A DNA stretch of 25,201 nt from Sphacelaria rigidula (Eukaryota; Phaeophyceae; Sphacelariales): positions 1 to 25,201 of the forward strand of contig CAXNAA020000174.1 in the NCBI GenBank assembly GCA_964200075.2, read 5' to 3'. Below the pieces are notes generated by a model. That model saw nothing but the letters and a program-made list of their open reading frames with translations. It did not search any database and was not told the origin of the DNA. A program made the position numbers and the translations under genes. This document shows positions 11,057-21,500 of this stretch, piece by piece. Every line of letters begins with the position of its first letter. Within the stretch, counting starts at the first letter, position 1.

Positions 11057-12150
11057 GAGTTGGACACTGGAAATTGGTATGGACAACCAGCAGGGCATAT
11101 ACACACATATATTCGCCGGGTCCCAAAGATTTTATTTTGGTGATTTAACGTCATTTTACTAAAACCTGAAACTGACTATTGCCCTCAACTCATGGGGGGG
11201 GAAAACTGTGTGGGACCCGGCATAATTGCATTCTTGATTGTCCATGAAAAATTTCAGGGTCCACCTCCAAGTGGAAATTGCAAATTCGCGTTTTGAAACC
11301 CGGGCCGGTGGAAAATTGGAACAGTATTTTGCAGGCTGTTTACCGGCCCACGTTTAGTGTTTGTGTATTGAAGATTTGTGAGGGACCTCGCCAGATCATG
11401 ATGAACCAAGAAAAATTAATCAGGTTGGTTTTACTTCTTTTTTTCGCTGGTTTAGGGCATTTTAATATGGTAACGACCATTTTTTAACAAGAACCCCCGA
11501 ACCTCTCCCCCCCCCCCAAAAAAAATGAAGGCTCATTATTTTTTGCAGCATACCTGTGTGATTCTCCATGCTAAGTTTCAACTCCCAATTCTAAAAATTG
11601 AAATAAAAAATTCAGATGAGACCTAAGAGCACTGTTCATTTCTTCTCAAAACACGAAAAAAACGGCAAAAAAGGCTGTTTTACTTTCTTTCGTCATGCAC
11701 TAGCGGTTCTCTATACATGATTTCATAGCATAACTCTCAAAAACTGAGACGCGATATCCAGATTTAGGGCATCCATAATAGTTCCTCTGCCCGTAGTATC
11801 TTGATTTTAGTCTGGAAACTTATGTGCGCCATATCTCGAGATAGATAACGAATTAGGTGAAGGTGAGGGTATCTATCGTCTCCCCGTGCTCCAGGGAAGG
11901 TCTGCACCGAAAATCGTCATCATGCGCTGAATGTATCGTTCGGGGTTTCATATAGATTTTCGTGTGGGCGCTATCTCCATACGGTACAGGAATTACTAGA
12001 CATGGGGTTTGCTCAACGAGAAAATATTATCCCAAACTTTTGAGCAGATGGGCACCTTTCCCATGATAAGACGATTGATACAATGTGCGGATCATGGCCC
12101 AACTCGTCTGTGTCGATGAGATATTGCTTTGAGAGCTTGAATCCCTGGCC
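11057..12150 (+). repeat. Dispersed diverged repeat R1, copy 2
   Basis: Collinear with 393-1490 over its whole length in the same orientation, with an offset that varies by only about 12 bases. Shared blocks include GGAACAGTATTTTG at 11319, CATGCACTAGCGG near 11695, ATATCTCGAGATAGAT near 11830 and CAACGAGAAAAT at 12013. It carries a C-run followed by an A-run near 11505-11524 that copy 1 lacks. No coding frame is maintained. Confidence 0.75.
11079..11245. repeat. Foldback inside R1 copy 2
   Basis: The outer arms ATGGACAA (11079) and TTGTCCAT (11238-11245) pair. The inner arms GCCGGGTCCCA (11115-11125) and TGGGACCCGGC (11211-11221) pair perfectly. The position matches the foldback of copy 1. 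Confidence 0.65.
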
Positions 12151-12540
12151 GTACTCTTTCGAAATGGGCGTGCTGTATCTGCCAGCCCCCGTGGATTCTC
12201 CGCAGGAGAGGGCAGGAGAGCTGACGTAGCATCCTAGCCTCGACCTTTGCTGTCAACGCGCGAGTTTACGTCGCTGAGCGTGAGGCTACATGTGTCAGCC
12301 GTCATGCCTCCCGATGCGTCCCCGCAAAGATTCAACCAACGGCAGCAGAGAACAGCTGCTGATGGTGTTCTGCCCCAGAAAGCGAAGTGGATCGCTCAGA
12401 CCCGCCGTCGAAGGAAGAATTAAACTCCTAGAAAAAAAGCGAAAGCTCAAGATACGCGTCCCACGCTTTCACACAGCCTCATCGGGCCTGGCATGTCATT
12501 CAAACTGACAAAAGTGCCATCGTCAGCTCCAACCACGCGA
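12151..12540. other. Mostly non-coding; short coding-like plus-strand frame
   Basis: From about 12256 to 12424 one plus-strand frame reads smoothly with a basic end (QKAKWIAQTRRRRKN, then stop TAA). It has no upstream start or splice partner that I can support. It may be a fragment of a dead element. Confidence 0.25.
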
Positions 12541-13152
12541 CTAGGTTCGAACCGAAAAACCCGAATCCTTGCACACACGCGAACATAACGCTTGCTTGCA
12601 GAAGCCAAAGCATATTTGTCCCCCATGACGGCAGCAACTTCCGTTAAATTTCGCCCGAATGCCGGCTTCCGCACCACTGTACTGTAAAATAAAATGGCCA
12701 TTCTCCAACTCAAGTGGTTGTTCGAAGTTAGACACCCGCTCCAAGGCATCACATGATGTTCGACTGAAAAAAATATATCATTCCATCCGGAGGGTCAAGC
12801 CCCACATCTATGATTTCTGTTCCGACTGAAGCCTCACATGAAACACCCGCGGGCCCTGAGCCCTTGAAGCGTCCAAAGATGCACACCCGGTTCCTGCAGT
12901 CATCTCTCGAGTAAACCAGTGCCGATTTATCAGCTACATGAGGCACCCCTGGGAGCGTGGGTCACCTACGCCTCTGATCGATTCGATTGAAAATAATGCC
13001 AACTCAGGAGGTGGCCTACCCTGGTGGTCGAAGGACAAGTATGTACTTTCACTGTTGTTGTGAGTCATCCGGGTGTTCGTCTTGCATTCATTCTTCGAGT
13101 GAAGACGGTGCCACTTCAACAGGTGACCCGCCCTGGCCGTCAAATGGTTCAC
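12541..13152 (-). pseudogene. Degraded coding remnant, unknown family
   Basis: Three consecutive minus-strand segments in shifting frames each look coding. They are 13152-12934 (SFDHQGRPPPELALFSIESI), 12946-12749 (VADKSALVYSRDDCRNRVCI) and 12744-12541 (NFEQPLELENGHFILQYSGA, then a Cys/His-rich end with CKQALCSRVCKDSG). ATATTTTTTTCAG and TTTTATTTTACAG on that strand could be splice acceptors, so introns may explain part of the shifts. The Cys-rich tail faintly recalls the zinc-binding C-termini of some transposases, but this is not strong enough to name the family. Confidence 0.3.
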
Positions 13153-13980
13153 CCTCTTGGGCCTGAGGCTCTCACAGCAACCATGTCAATATGTTACTAA
13201 TTTATCTTTAATTTTCGGCTGATGCTCGACCGATCACAACTGCAGAGAGCGAGAGGTCGAGCGGGCAGCAACCGAAATCTGGTAGGTCCTTCGAAAGTGT
13301 ACCCAATATCTGGTTTTTCTCCTTGTACTCCTCATTCAGAGCTGGGAGCGGCTAGGCCGTAACTCGATAGGAGAAAATGGCATGTGATCCTTCGCCCTTT
13401 CCGTCATCGGATATGGCAATTTCGATAATTACATCATTTCTCATATGTACATGCAAAACGTCATTCACCGCTCAAATTTATCATGTCGATGCGACGAATA
13501 GTCATATCCATCCTGTTGATGGATAGTGACTTATATCGTGGCAACACTTTTGTTGGATTATGAAAACCTTACATTACTGCGCAGGCGGCAGGCGGCAGCA
13601 GATAGACAAGCATAAACTGTCGAAGCAACGGCTGATCAGGTACCCTATATCCCAATCAAAAAGCGGCAACGGCGATGCCAGCGAACCGTTCACGAAAATT
13701 CGTCCACTTTATTGATGGTGCGATACTGGTGACACTGACAACAGCTCCAAAGGTATAATGGGTGAGCACGGTGGGTTGTACCCATGCTGTCAGCATGAAG
13801 TCGGTCGGTGAGCGGTTAGTCGGGATCTCACGTGTAGTGCTGTCGTTTCGCGTACAGTGCATCGTGACAACAGAACCTGCCGCAACAGAGATTTACCGAA
13901 TGGTCGACGATGATGACAACAACAACAGTGGTTGGCACCTGATTCTAGTGTGAGCGCCAACGTTCGGACCTTCGGAGAGG
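13153..13980. other. Non-coding stretch, nothing recognised
   Basis: No supported gene or repeat. A short CAGGCGGCAGGCGGCAG duplication lies near 13581-13597. Confidence 0.4.
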
Positions 13981-14215
13981 CTGAAAGTCTCAAATTTTCT
14001 TAGCTCGTCCAAAACGTGTTTCTATCCAAAATCGGCACCGCAGTCGCTCATCTGAGGTCCGCCAACGCAAACTTTGCCCGAGACACCTCTGCACACCTCA
14101 TGCCCGTGGGTTCCCTTATGCCCGGGCGAGGTTACGGTTCGGGTTTACATTAGGTTTGGCGGCACCTCATTCGTAGTACAAACCATTGCTTTAAACCATT
14201 TGGTAATCAGCTCTC
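13981..14215 (+). repeat. Diverged repeat R3, copy 1
   Basis: Collinear with 17042-17330, from TAGCTCGT (14001 against 17042) through GAGGTC and GCCAACGCA to TTTGGTAATCAG against TTTGGTAGCCAG. The central part TTACGGTTCGGGTTTACATT is a degenerate version of the telomere-like hexamers better preserved in copy 2. No coding frame is conserved. Confidence 0.65.
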
Positions 14216-14282
14216 ACCTACGGTACCACACGACTCCGTTCTGAAAAAAAACACGGAAATGCCCTACACTACTTGTAATTTC

Positions 14283-15333
14283 CAGGGTCTACACGTTACA
14301 CGTGCCACAATGGTACACGTTACGTTCGCGTTACGTTTTGGCTGAAACGTAACGTGAACCTTGATTTTTTTTATCGTGTCAAACCAAATGTGAACGTAAC
14401 GCTAAATTTTCAAATAAAACGTTAACGTAACGTTGAATTTTTTTCATCGTGCCAAACTAAACGTTACATGAAACGTGATAAATATGTTACATGAAGCGGT
14501 GCACACTTCAAAATTGCAACGGATTTCGAAATCCTAGAAGATTGTGCTTCAATGGACCAGGGCTCTGCACGTTACACGTGCCTCAACGTTACACTTTACA
14601 TTCACGTTACGTTGTGGCCGAAATGTAACGTGAACGTTTAATATTCAAATAATAAAATCCATCAGTTTGTGTACAGTAAAACAAAAGCATGTCAAGCTAG
14701 ATGAATGCATTGGTTGCCTAGGCCGCGGCGTAAACCTACCAAACATACATATATGCATACGCACGTATGCCTGCCTGTGATGACCCTGATGACGTAAAAT
14801 GCCTTATTTGTCCATGGATACACGTATGTATATAGAGAGAGGGAGCCAAGGGTACCCGACTAAGCTTTCTCCGCGAAAGGTCAGCACAACTCAAACCGGC
14901 GTTCAATCATGTTCACGATCTGTTGTGTGTACAGCATGTGCTGTCGTGCGAATGACCAAGCATTTGAATTGAAAATTGGCAGCAACAAAAAGATGAAAAT
15001 AAAAGAGGATATCTAACAATATTATGGTCAAAAAACGGGGGCCTACGCTCAAACAAACGACGGGCCACTGTCAGCGTCACGTACACGGGCACGTTACAAC
15101 GCCTTCAACACTAGTAAATGAGCTGCGACATGCGCAGAGTGAAACATGACACTCGAACGTTACACGTTCCATGAAACGTTTCATAGTCCGTTACTTGTAA
15201 CAAAACGTAACCTTACATTTTCCAATGAAACGTTCAACGTAACGTTCATTTTTGTAACGTGCCAAACATGACATAACGCGAACGTTAATTTTTACGAACG
15301 TGTTAAACATAACGTGTAACGTGTAGACCCCTG
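14283..15333. mobile_element. Non-autonomous hAT-like element (1,051 bp)
   Basis: The left end CAGGGTCTACACGTTACACG (14283) and the right end, read in reverse complement as CAGGGGTCTACACGTTACAC (from 15333), form terminal inverted repeats that differ by one inserted base. The flanks GTAATTTC (14275-14282) and GTTATTTC (15334-15341) match at 7 of 8 positions, as an 8-bp target-site duplication would. CAGGG-type ends with 8-bp duplications are typical of the hAT superfamily. Both arms are packed with ACGTTAC/GTAACGT motifs in both orientations (14285-14490, 15155-15330). A second copy of the left terminus lies at 14557-14640. There is no open frame for a transposase, so it would need one supplied in trans. 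Confidence 0.75.
14557..14640 (+). repeat. Internal direct copy of the element's left terminus
   Basis: CCAGGGCTCTGCACGTTACA at 14557 and the following 60 bases repeat 14282-14365, including the TGGCNGAAANGTAACGTGAA block. The spacing is about 275 bases. This suggests either a duplication of the subterminal region or nesting of two related elements. Confidence 0.65.
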
Positions 15334-15341
15334 GTTATTTC

Positions 15342-16181
15342 AAAACATTATGACTCTCACTTCACCATTTCAAATTTCATCGCGCGGTATGAGCGCCGCC
15401 GCGTCACCATCACTGAAGAATCAAGTGTGTGCATAAGTAAGGGATACAGGCTGGTTCATGGTGAACGACAGGGATTTACTCCCCAGCAAAAGCTCACGTC
15501 GTTTTTTTCGAGTTGGACCCTGAAACTGAGCACGTGTTCCTTGAGATATTTAGAGGGGCTGTATAAACAGGGGTCTTCCGGGGAGGTTTCGCCAGATAGA
15601 CGGGGTCCCAGGAGGCGGTGCCTGACAAACGGCGTGAGCTTCCGCCCGTATATGCGTTGAAGTGTTTTAATTCACGCGGAATCCCCCTAATTTCCTTGTT
15701 ACAGCATGCCACCGACCTTTTCCTTGCGTACTTGAGCTTTAACCGACTATTTTGGATCAGCTTTTCGAGTTACGCAACGAACCATTGTACAAACGTCCCT
15801 TGAAATACCCCGGGACGAGTCAGATTTGAATGTTTGATTGTGAAGCAATTTGTACCGGAGTTTGGGGGTCTTCATGCTGGAACCCCCGGAAGCCGGTAGA
15901 GAGCGGGTGAACGTGGAAATATTCTTCAATATATATATTTTTCCGTTCGTAGCACCCGGTATCTACCAAAAAGCTGCCAAGTTTGAGGATGATCAGAGCT
16001 TTACTACGGAAGTTTCGAGGGAAACCGTCGAGAGGCTTCCGGGGTCTCCGATATATATGTTGGTGGAAATCTGACGACGCCAGACCCCTACATCACCGAA
16101 GTATCATGTTTCGGTGTGTAACTCGATCCCACACAAACCGTTCTCATTTTTTTTTGCGTTAGATTCCTCACCTGTCAGTAC
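15342..16181. other. Unassigned stretch
   Basis: One frame (15850-16074) reads without stops through PGIYQKAAKFEDDQSFTTEV, which looks mildly coding. No start, splice partner or family supports it, and I leave it unassigned. Confidence 0.3.
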
Positions 16182-16264
16182 AGGTATCTCAAACTCGACA
16201 ATCCCGATATGGTTTTCGGGAACCTACTGTTAAACATATTGGGAATCTCGAGTTCGAGATACCT
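16182..16264. repeat. Imperfect inverted repeat, 29-base arms
   Basis: 16182-16210 starts AGGTATCTCAAACTCGACAA and pairs with 16236-16264, which ends AGTTCGAGATACCT. About 25 of 29 positions are complementary around a 25-base loop. It could fold as a stable hairpin or be a short miniature element. No terminal duplication was found. Confidence 0.55.
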
Positions 16265-16809
16265 CTGAGGTTTATTCGTGATGAGACTGGGTGCAAAAAG
16301 CGAAAAAGTCGCATTTTTTATTCCAAAACAATTTGAAAGCCCCTGATTGGCCGAGAAACATTTTCACTGCGAGCACCACGACAAAGAGCGCAAAAAAATT
16401 TTAACCGTGTCATACTGCTCGCTTGCTCATGGGGGTCACTTTGATAACAGAAATGTTTTCATCGGGTCAGTTTTGCGTTCTGTATCCAGTGGAAAAAAAA
16501 AATTGGGCTTTCACGGTGAATCAGCCTGTGGAAAACAGAGGAAATTGGTCATGAATACAAGTACCCTCATAAGTGTTGGATAACCATAAGTTTGCAGTTC
16601 TGACGGAGAGCATGACTCACTCATACCTAATTTCTAGGATATAGTGCAAGGTTTATTTTATTTTGTTGGTTTGTTGTTTTCCGTTCATTCCCTTTCCTTT
16701 TCCTGCCTGGTTTTCGTTCCGGGTTCTGTTCGGTGTTGATTTTAATTTGTCGGTGTACTCCATTTGTTTGTCCCCTATTTTATTTTATTTTCCCTCGATC
16801 TTTTCTTTT
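16265..16809. other. Non-coding stretch, T-rich at the right
   Basis: Nothing recognised apart from T-rich low complexity from about 16645 to 16809. Confidence 0.4.
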
Positions 16810-16905
16810 CTTCAGCGAGTGTTTCCATTCTGTTTTAACTTGAAAACGTTTCTCTTGTGACCACAGCTTGGTCCTCTTGGGGTAAGTTATTATGTGCGAT
16901 AATGT
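16810..16905 (+). repeat. Short diverged repeat R2, copy 2
   Basis: Partner of 10182-10287. It begins CTTCAGCGAGTGT, contains TGTGACCAC at 16856 and ends in GGGGTAAGTTATT, which resembles a 5' splice site. Confidence 0.35.
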
Positions 16906-17041
16906 AAAATCTAATGAGTCAATTACGTCACAAAACAGCAAAGACCACAAAAAAAAAGTGGGAACCAATGGTTGTAACTTGATTCAAGTCTGAATATCGA
17001 TATTCGGGTTTTTCGAAGGGACTGACAGTCCTAAGTGCTTC

Positions 17042-17330
17042 TAGCTCGTTCAGAGCGTGATTCTCTCCGAAATAGGTGCCACAGGCACCGACTTGAGGTC
17101 TGTCTGCCAACGCACACTTCGCCTAGGGCACTCTCCGCCCTCCGTCTCGAAAGGGATGCGTAGTCGATAGTCGAACGACTAAGGCAAGCAACAAATGAGT
17201 ACAACCCCCCACCCCGTGCCCGAGGGTTCTCTTTTGACTTGGTCGGGGTTAGGGTTGGAGTTAGCGTTAGGGTTGGCGACATCTCATTTATAGCGCCAAC
17301 CGTTTTTTCCGATCGTTTGGTAGCCAGCCC
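17042..17330 (+). repeat. Diverged repeat R3, copy 2
   Basis: Partner of 13981-14215. It carries about 75 extra bases near 17130-17205 that copy 1 lacks, and it holds the best-preserved telomere-like hexamers of the window. Confidence 0.65.
17249..17278 (+). repeat. Interstitial telomere-like hexamers
   Basis: Five hexamers follow each other in register: TTAGGG, TTGGAG, TTAGCG, TTAGGG, TTGGCG. TTAGGG is the telomere unit reported for many eukaryotes, including brown algae. Two units are exact and three are one or two changes away. Confidence 0.6.
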
Positions 17331-17553
17331 TCTTCAAATATCAAATTTCAATCAGGCAAATTCTACTGTCACGGTACAGGTAATGAGATTCAGATCGTTG
17401 CCAAGCAAGCCACCTGGAATCAGGGATGCGGAGTATTTTCAGCAATCGACAATGGGCTTGGCGATATAATAGATTACATGGTAAAAAAATGTACTGCGTA
17501 CAGTATGGAATCTATTGTCTAATGCAATAGACGCAGTAGTATAATTTTTGATA

Positions 17554-18162
17554 ATGTATCGCAGTGAGCTACAGACCTACCTCGTATCATACAGCTCTGC
17601 TGCTGTTCGATCGGCGCAGTTTTGGCGATGGCGTTATTGTACTTCATTGAGTACCGGGTGTGTCTCATATCGTGGCGTGATGGGGTGTTTAGAGACATAT
17701 AATCCTACAAAACTCGGCTGGATCCATGAGGGGTCACTCGAAGTGCGACAATCAATCAATGAATCTGTCGATCAAATCAAACATGGCACTCCGGCAATCT
17801 TGAATATCTTGGGTAACTTGACGTTCGTGCCCTATCTGAACACCTCTACAATCGATGCACCTTCATATCCAGCACAACATACTCTTCGTGGTCTCGCCAG
17901 TTTTGACTGCGTGGGTCAACCGATCAATTTATTCAAAACCCCGACAATCGGTATTTTGCACTGTAGTTGTTCGCGTGGGATTTGCTGTGCTACCCTTATC
18001 TGGATTCCGTGCACCGGCCCTCTGCACTATCGCCTCGCGGAGCCAACCTTCTCGCGCTGGGACCTGAAGTGTCGTCACGCGATTGGCAAGGTACTCGCCG
18101 ACACCTTCCGACAAGCCCTAATTATTTTATTTTTTGTGGTCGAGATACGACCGATCAGTTGA
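17554..18162 (+). CDS. Open frame of 202 codons, doubtful gene
   Basis: This is the longest ATG frame left of the PHD-AP2 gene. I do not recognise the product. It is moderately hydrophobic near its end, has no domain signature, and overlaps a duplicated 40-mer at 17984-18023. A frame of this length could arise by chance in a window this large. It might also include an unrecognised 5' exon of the downstream gene, but no donor in a phase that would join 18341 stands out. Confidence 0.15.
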   Translation: MYRSELQTYLVSYSSAAVRSAQFWRWRYCTSLSTGCVSYRGVMGCLETYNPTKLGWIHEGSLEVRQSINESVDQIKHGTPAILNILGNLTFVPYLNTSTIDAPSYPAQHTLRGLASFDCVGQPINLFKTPTIGILHCSCSRGICCATLIWIPCTGPLHYRLAEPTFSRWDLKCRHAIGKVLADTFRQALIILFFVVEIRPIS

Positions 18163-18340
18163 TACGAGAATTTTTTGGGGTCGGTCATATCTACGCCCTC
18201 ACACATGAGGCATGGGTTCCTTCTTGCCTTGTTAATCCCCTGTTCGGCAAAAGGTTGCCCGACACGGTGCGTGTTACCTTGCTGTGCTGCCCTCACCTGG
18301 GTTTTGTGCGCCAACCCTCTCTCCGTCCCTTCGCTCGCAG

Positions 18341-18526
18341 GATCACAACGACCTCTGCGAGGTGTGCTCACACGGAGGCAATCTTCTGTGCTGCGATACG
18401 TGTTCGTTGGTTTTTCACACCAAGTGCGTGCGACCAGAACTGAAGCAAGTCCCGGAAGGGGACTGGAGCTGCCAGTTTTGCGTCATGGACAATCCAAACA
18501 ATACTTCAGGCAAGGGGAAAACAGTG
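18341..18526 (+). other. Exon encoding the first PHD finger (CHD4/AIRE type)
   Basis: The exon follows a good acceptor (CCCTTCGCTCGCAG). It encodes DHNDLCEVCSHGGNLLCCDT and ends its zinc fold with WSCQFC. This is closest to PHD fingers of the CHD4/AIRE kind, which bind the unmodified H3 tail; binding here is inferred. The frame stops at 18535, so a donor lies before that. Candidates are GTG|GTGACG after 18526 (phase 0, pairing with an acceptor ending at 19195) or a GC donor, TCAG|GCAAGG, after 18509 (phase 1, pairing with the acceptor at 19193). Confidence 0.88.
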
Positions 18527-21500
18527 GTGACGTGAAACATGATCAGGATATTATGTTTATCCATGGCGTGCTTGTTTAGTTCAACCCGACGTTGATGGCC
18601 GCTTTCCCGCCGTCTTTTTTTCTTTTTCTTTTTCTTTCACCTATTTGTCATCCGAGATGTGTTCCGACGCTCTCTATCTCAGTGAAATGGAGATGTAATC
18701 TGCCGCCACTTTATTTTTCAACGATTTTTGTCTTGATTATGGAAGCTTTGGTCTAAGTCAAAAGCGTGTTGCGGTTGGTGCTGTTGGTGTCAACTGCTGT
18801 GTGTGTGTGTGTGTGTGTTTCGATGTTTTTGGAGTCAACGTACACCCCCACCCCCGATGCCGAGTTGTCGATGCCCTTCGGAGACCTATCGGTGCCGTTG
18901 CGGTGTGCGGTGTTGGTGTTGGTGTTGTTCTATCCGTCAGTCCTGTGTTGCATCCCAAGTCGTCGGATGCCGGCGATTGATGCGGTTACGGTTGTGTCCC
19001 TCTTGACGGTGTTGTAGGTCGCGGGTCGTGCATTCCATTCCACCCTTGTCTTCACGCTGGACGTACATTGGAGTGTTTGGTGACTCGTGCGTAGTGTGTG
19101 ACACGCGTGTGTCACGTTCCTTGCTTATATGTTGTGCTTCATGTCTTGTTGGTTTCGTTATACGCCGGGCTGCTCCTCGTGGTGGGAACACAGAGGTGCG
19201 GGACGAGGCCCGACGGAACGTTGCGGCGATGCGGAGATTACAAGGCATGTATATGCCGGAGGCGAGCACTTCGGCGCTTATCGACGAAAAGCAGAAGGTA
19301 GGGAGGATTTATGAATATCTCGGTACGCGCGCAAGCAAGGAGTGGATGGGTTATTTGTGCTCCTGATGTAGGATTTGCTTAGGAAAGGAACGTGACCAGA
19401 GTAGAGGATGGCAACCTGGTGGTATTTTTATCGTGACGCTGGTTGGTGTACGATGAGGGTAAATGTGGCATGCGTGCCTCGGTTCTTGTTCACGCGAACG
19501 AAATCTAGCGGCTGCAGGACTGTACAGTATACGAGGAGTTCCCGTCTGAAATCCTGTGCACTGTTTGTCGTGCAAACCTTGCGACTATGACATTTCCTCT
19601 GAATTCGACGCCCAGTTAGGCTCATATTGACGCAGGAAAGGCAGTTAATTGCCTTCCGGTCCAGGGAAAGTCCCCTTTCCCATCTCTTTCAATTAGATAA
19701 TGCCGCGCGACCTCGTTTGCCGCCAGTTGCCAAGGCTGGGACCTACTTGAACAACCAGTAAGGTGTGAAAAACAATTGCTTCCGTCAAACAATAATGTAC
19801 GTGAGGAGTTGTAGAGCACGAGGTATATACACCAAATGTTTTCATATGGGATGGTGTTCGCAGACAGAGAGTAGCTGCTGAGCTGTAGAGTCGGGGCTAG
19901 CGATCGACCGCGTGTTGGAGGCCAGCCGTTTATATTGTTCCGAGAAGAGGTCCGGTGTCCCAATCCGTTAAATATTAAATATATATATATATATATATTT
20001 ACTGTTGTGCGTGTCTCGATCGATGCTTGGGTTGTGCATTGCAGGCGTTACGATACAGAGGGGTACATTGGGCAAACAATATGTTCGTTGTGACCCATTT
20101 TGACAAGCACGGCAGCAAGGAGTGGCAGACTCTGGGAAAGTTCGCTTCTGCAGACGAAGCGGCGAGGTGTTACGACAGACACGTTCGCGCGACCGACGGC
20201 ACGAAGGCCAAGCTGAATTTTCCAGAGGCAGGCTCGCTTGCGCCGAGAGGTGATGGTGATTATGTTTTTCTTTGCTTTTCTGTTCATGTGACGATCCCTT
20301 TTTTGTATCAATCTCGTTTTTACAGCCCTAGTATCGGATCTGAGTGAATTTTTCTGGGTCCGATTATATTTTTCGATTTTCGTGTACCCTCTTTCGGGTT
20401 GTTAGCCTGTGACCACGGAAGGCGTCCGCATCAGATGCTGCCCTGTACAGAGAGCTGCGCAGATGTCGGGACGGGTTTGTGTATGAAGACATCATCATCA
20501 TCATCATCATCATCAACAACAACAACAACAGCAATCTCAATTTTCTGTGCTCTTTATCCATCGTCCCATGTAGACTGTGGACTCTCGTATGATTCAGTAA
20601 ATGCTCTTGCTCATAGATTTAGAGCCCAGTGTTGGGCTGTTAGATCGACCCCGTTGGAATATGGCCACTGGGATGTTATGTTACGTTGCTGTGGTTTGAG
20701 ACATTTGAATCTGATCCTCCTCCTCTGTTGAACCCACTCTAGGGTGCGGCTTTGCCGCGACAAAATGCCTTGGTTCTGATCGGCACTAAAGTTTTAACAA
20801 CCATTGGCTTATTCTTTTGCGCACCTGCATTGTCGGTGAAAGGAAGATGCCTGCATCGGCACAGTGTCTTTGTGTTGTGCTTGGTACAACGTTGCGCGCT
20901 CGTGCGCACGTGTACGTGCTTATCAAGTTGCTCTTTTAGGGGGGGGGAGCGGCCGTACCGTGTCGGTGTTGCTCTTACGAGCGCGTGTATCGTACCTATG
21001 TGTTCCTGATCGAAAGTTGCCCTGCGCTTGTGTGACTGTCGGTTGGTCGCTGGCATATTTTACCTTCAGACGGTAGCGACGTTCTGGCTGAGGGAAGAGG
21101 AAATTCGGAGCAGGGCGGAGGCGGCAGCGCGGCCGCCGGCGCCCTAGCCCCCGCCTCCACCGCTGTCAGCGGCGCGGCGACTGGACTTGGCGACCGCAAG
21201 GACGGAGTCGCGAAGCCCGCAGGTCCCTGCGCGTTTTGCCAGGATGACGACGAGGTCATGATGTGCCCTTTGTGCTCCTGCCGTGCGTGCTTTGGAAAGC
21301 AAGACCCTCACTTGGCCCTACTGTGCGAGGTGAGCTACGAAGCATTGAGTGGATTGTCGGGAAAATGAAGGTTGGGTTGGGTCGGTGCCACGAGGGGCGC
21401 ATCGGAGGTTATCGTGGAGTAGAGGCACAGCAGCCATGAGAGGGGGGGGTTCTTGGAGTGGTGAGAGGACCTTTTTACAGGTCTTTTTCATGCCGTATCA

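Noticed and set aside
19298-19366. Extension of the linker exon through GRIYEYLGTRASKEWMG to a stop
   Set aside because: AAG|GTAGGG at 19297 joins the AP2 exon in phase 0. Reading on ends in a stop and would lose AP2 and the second PHD.
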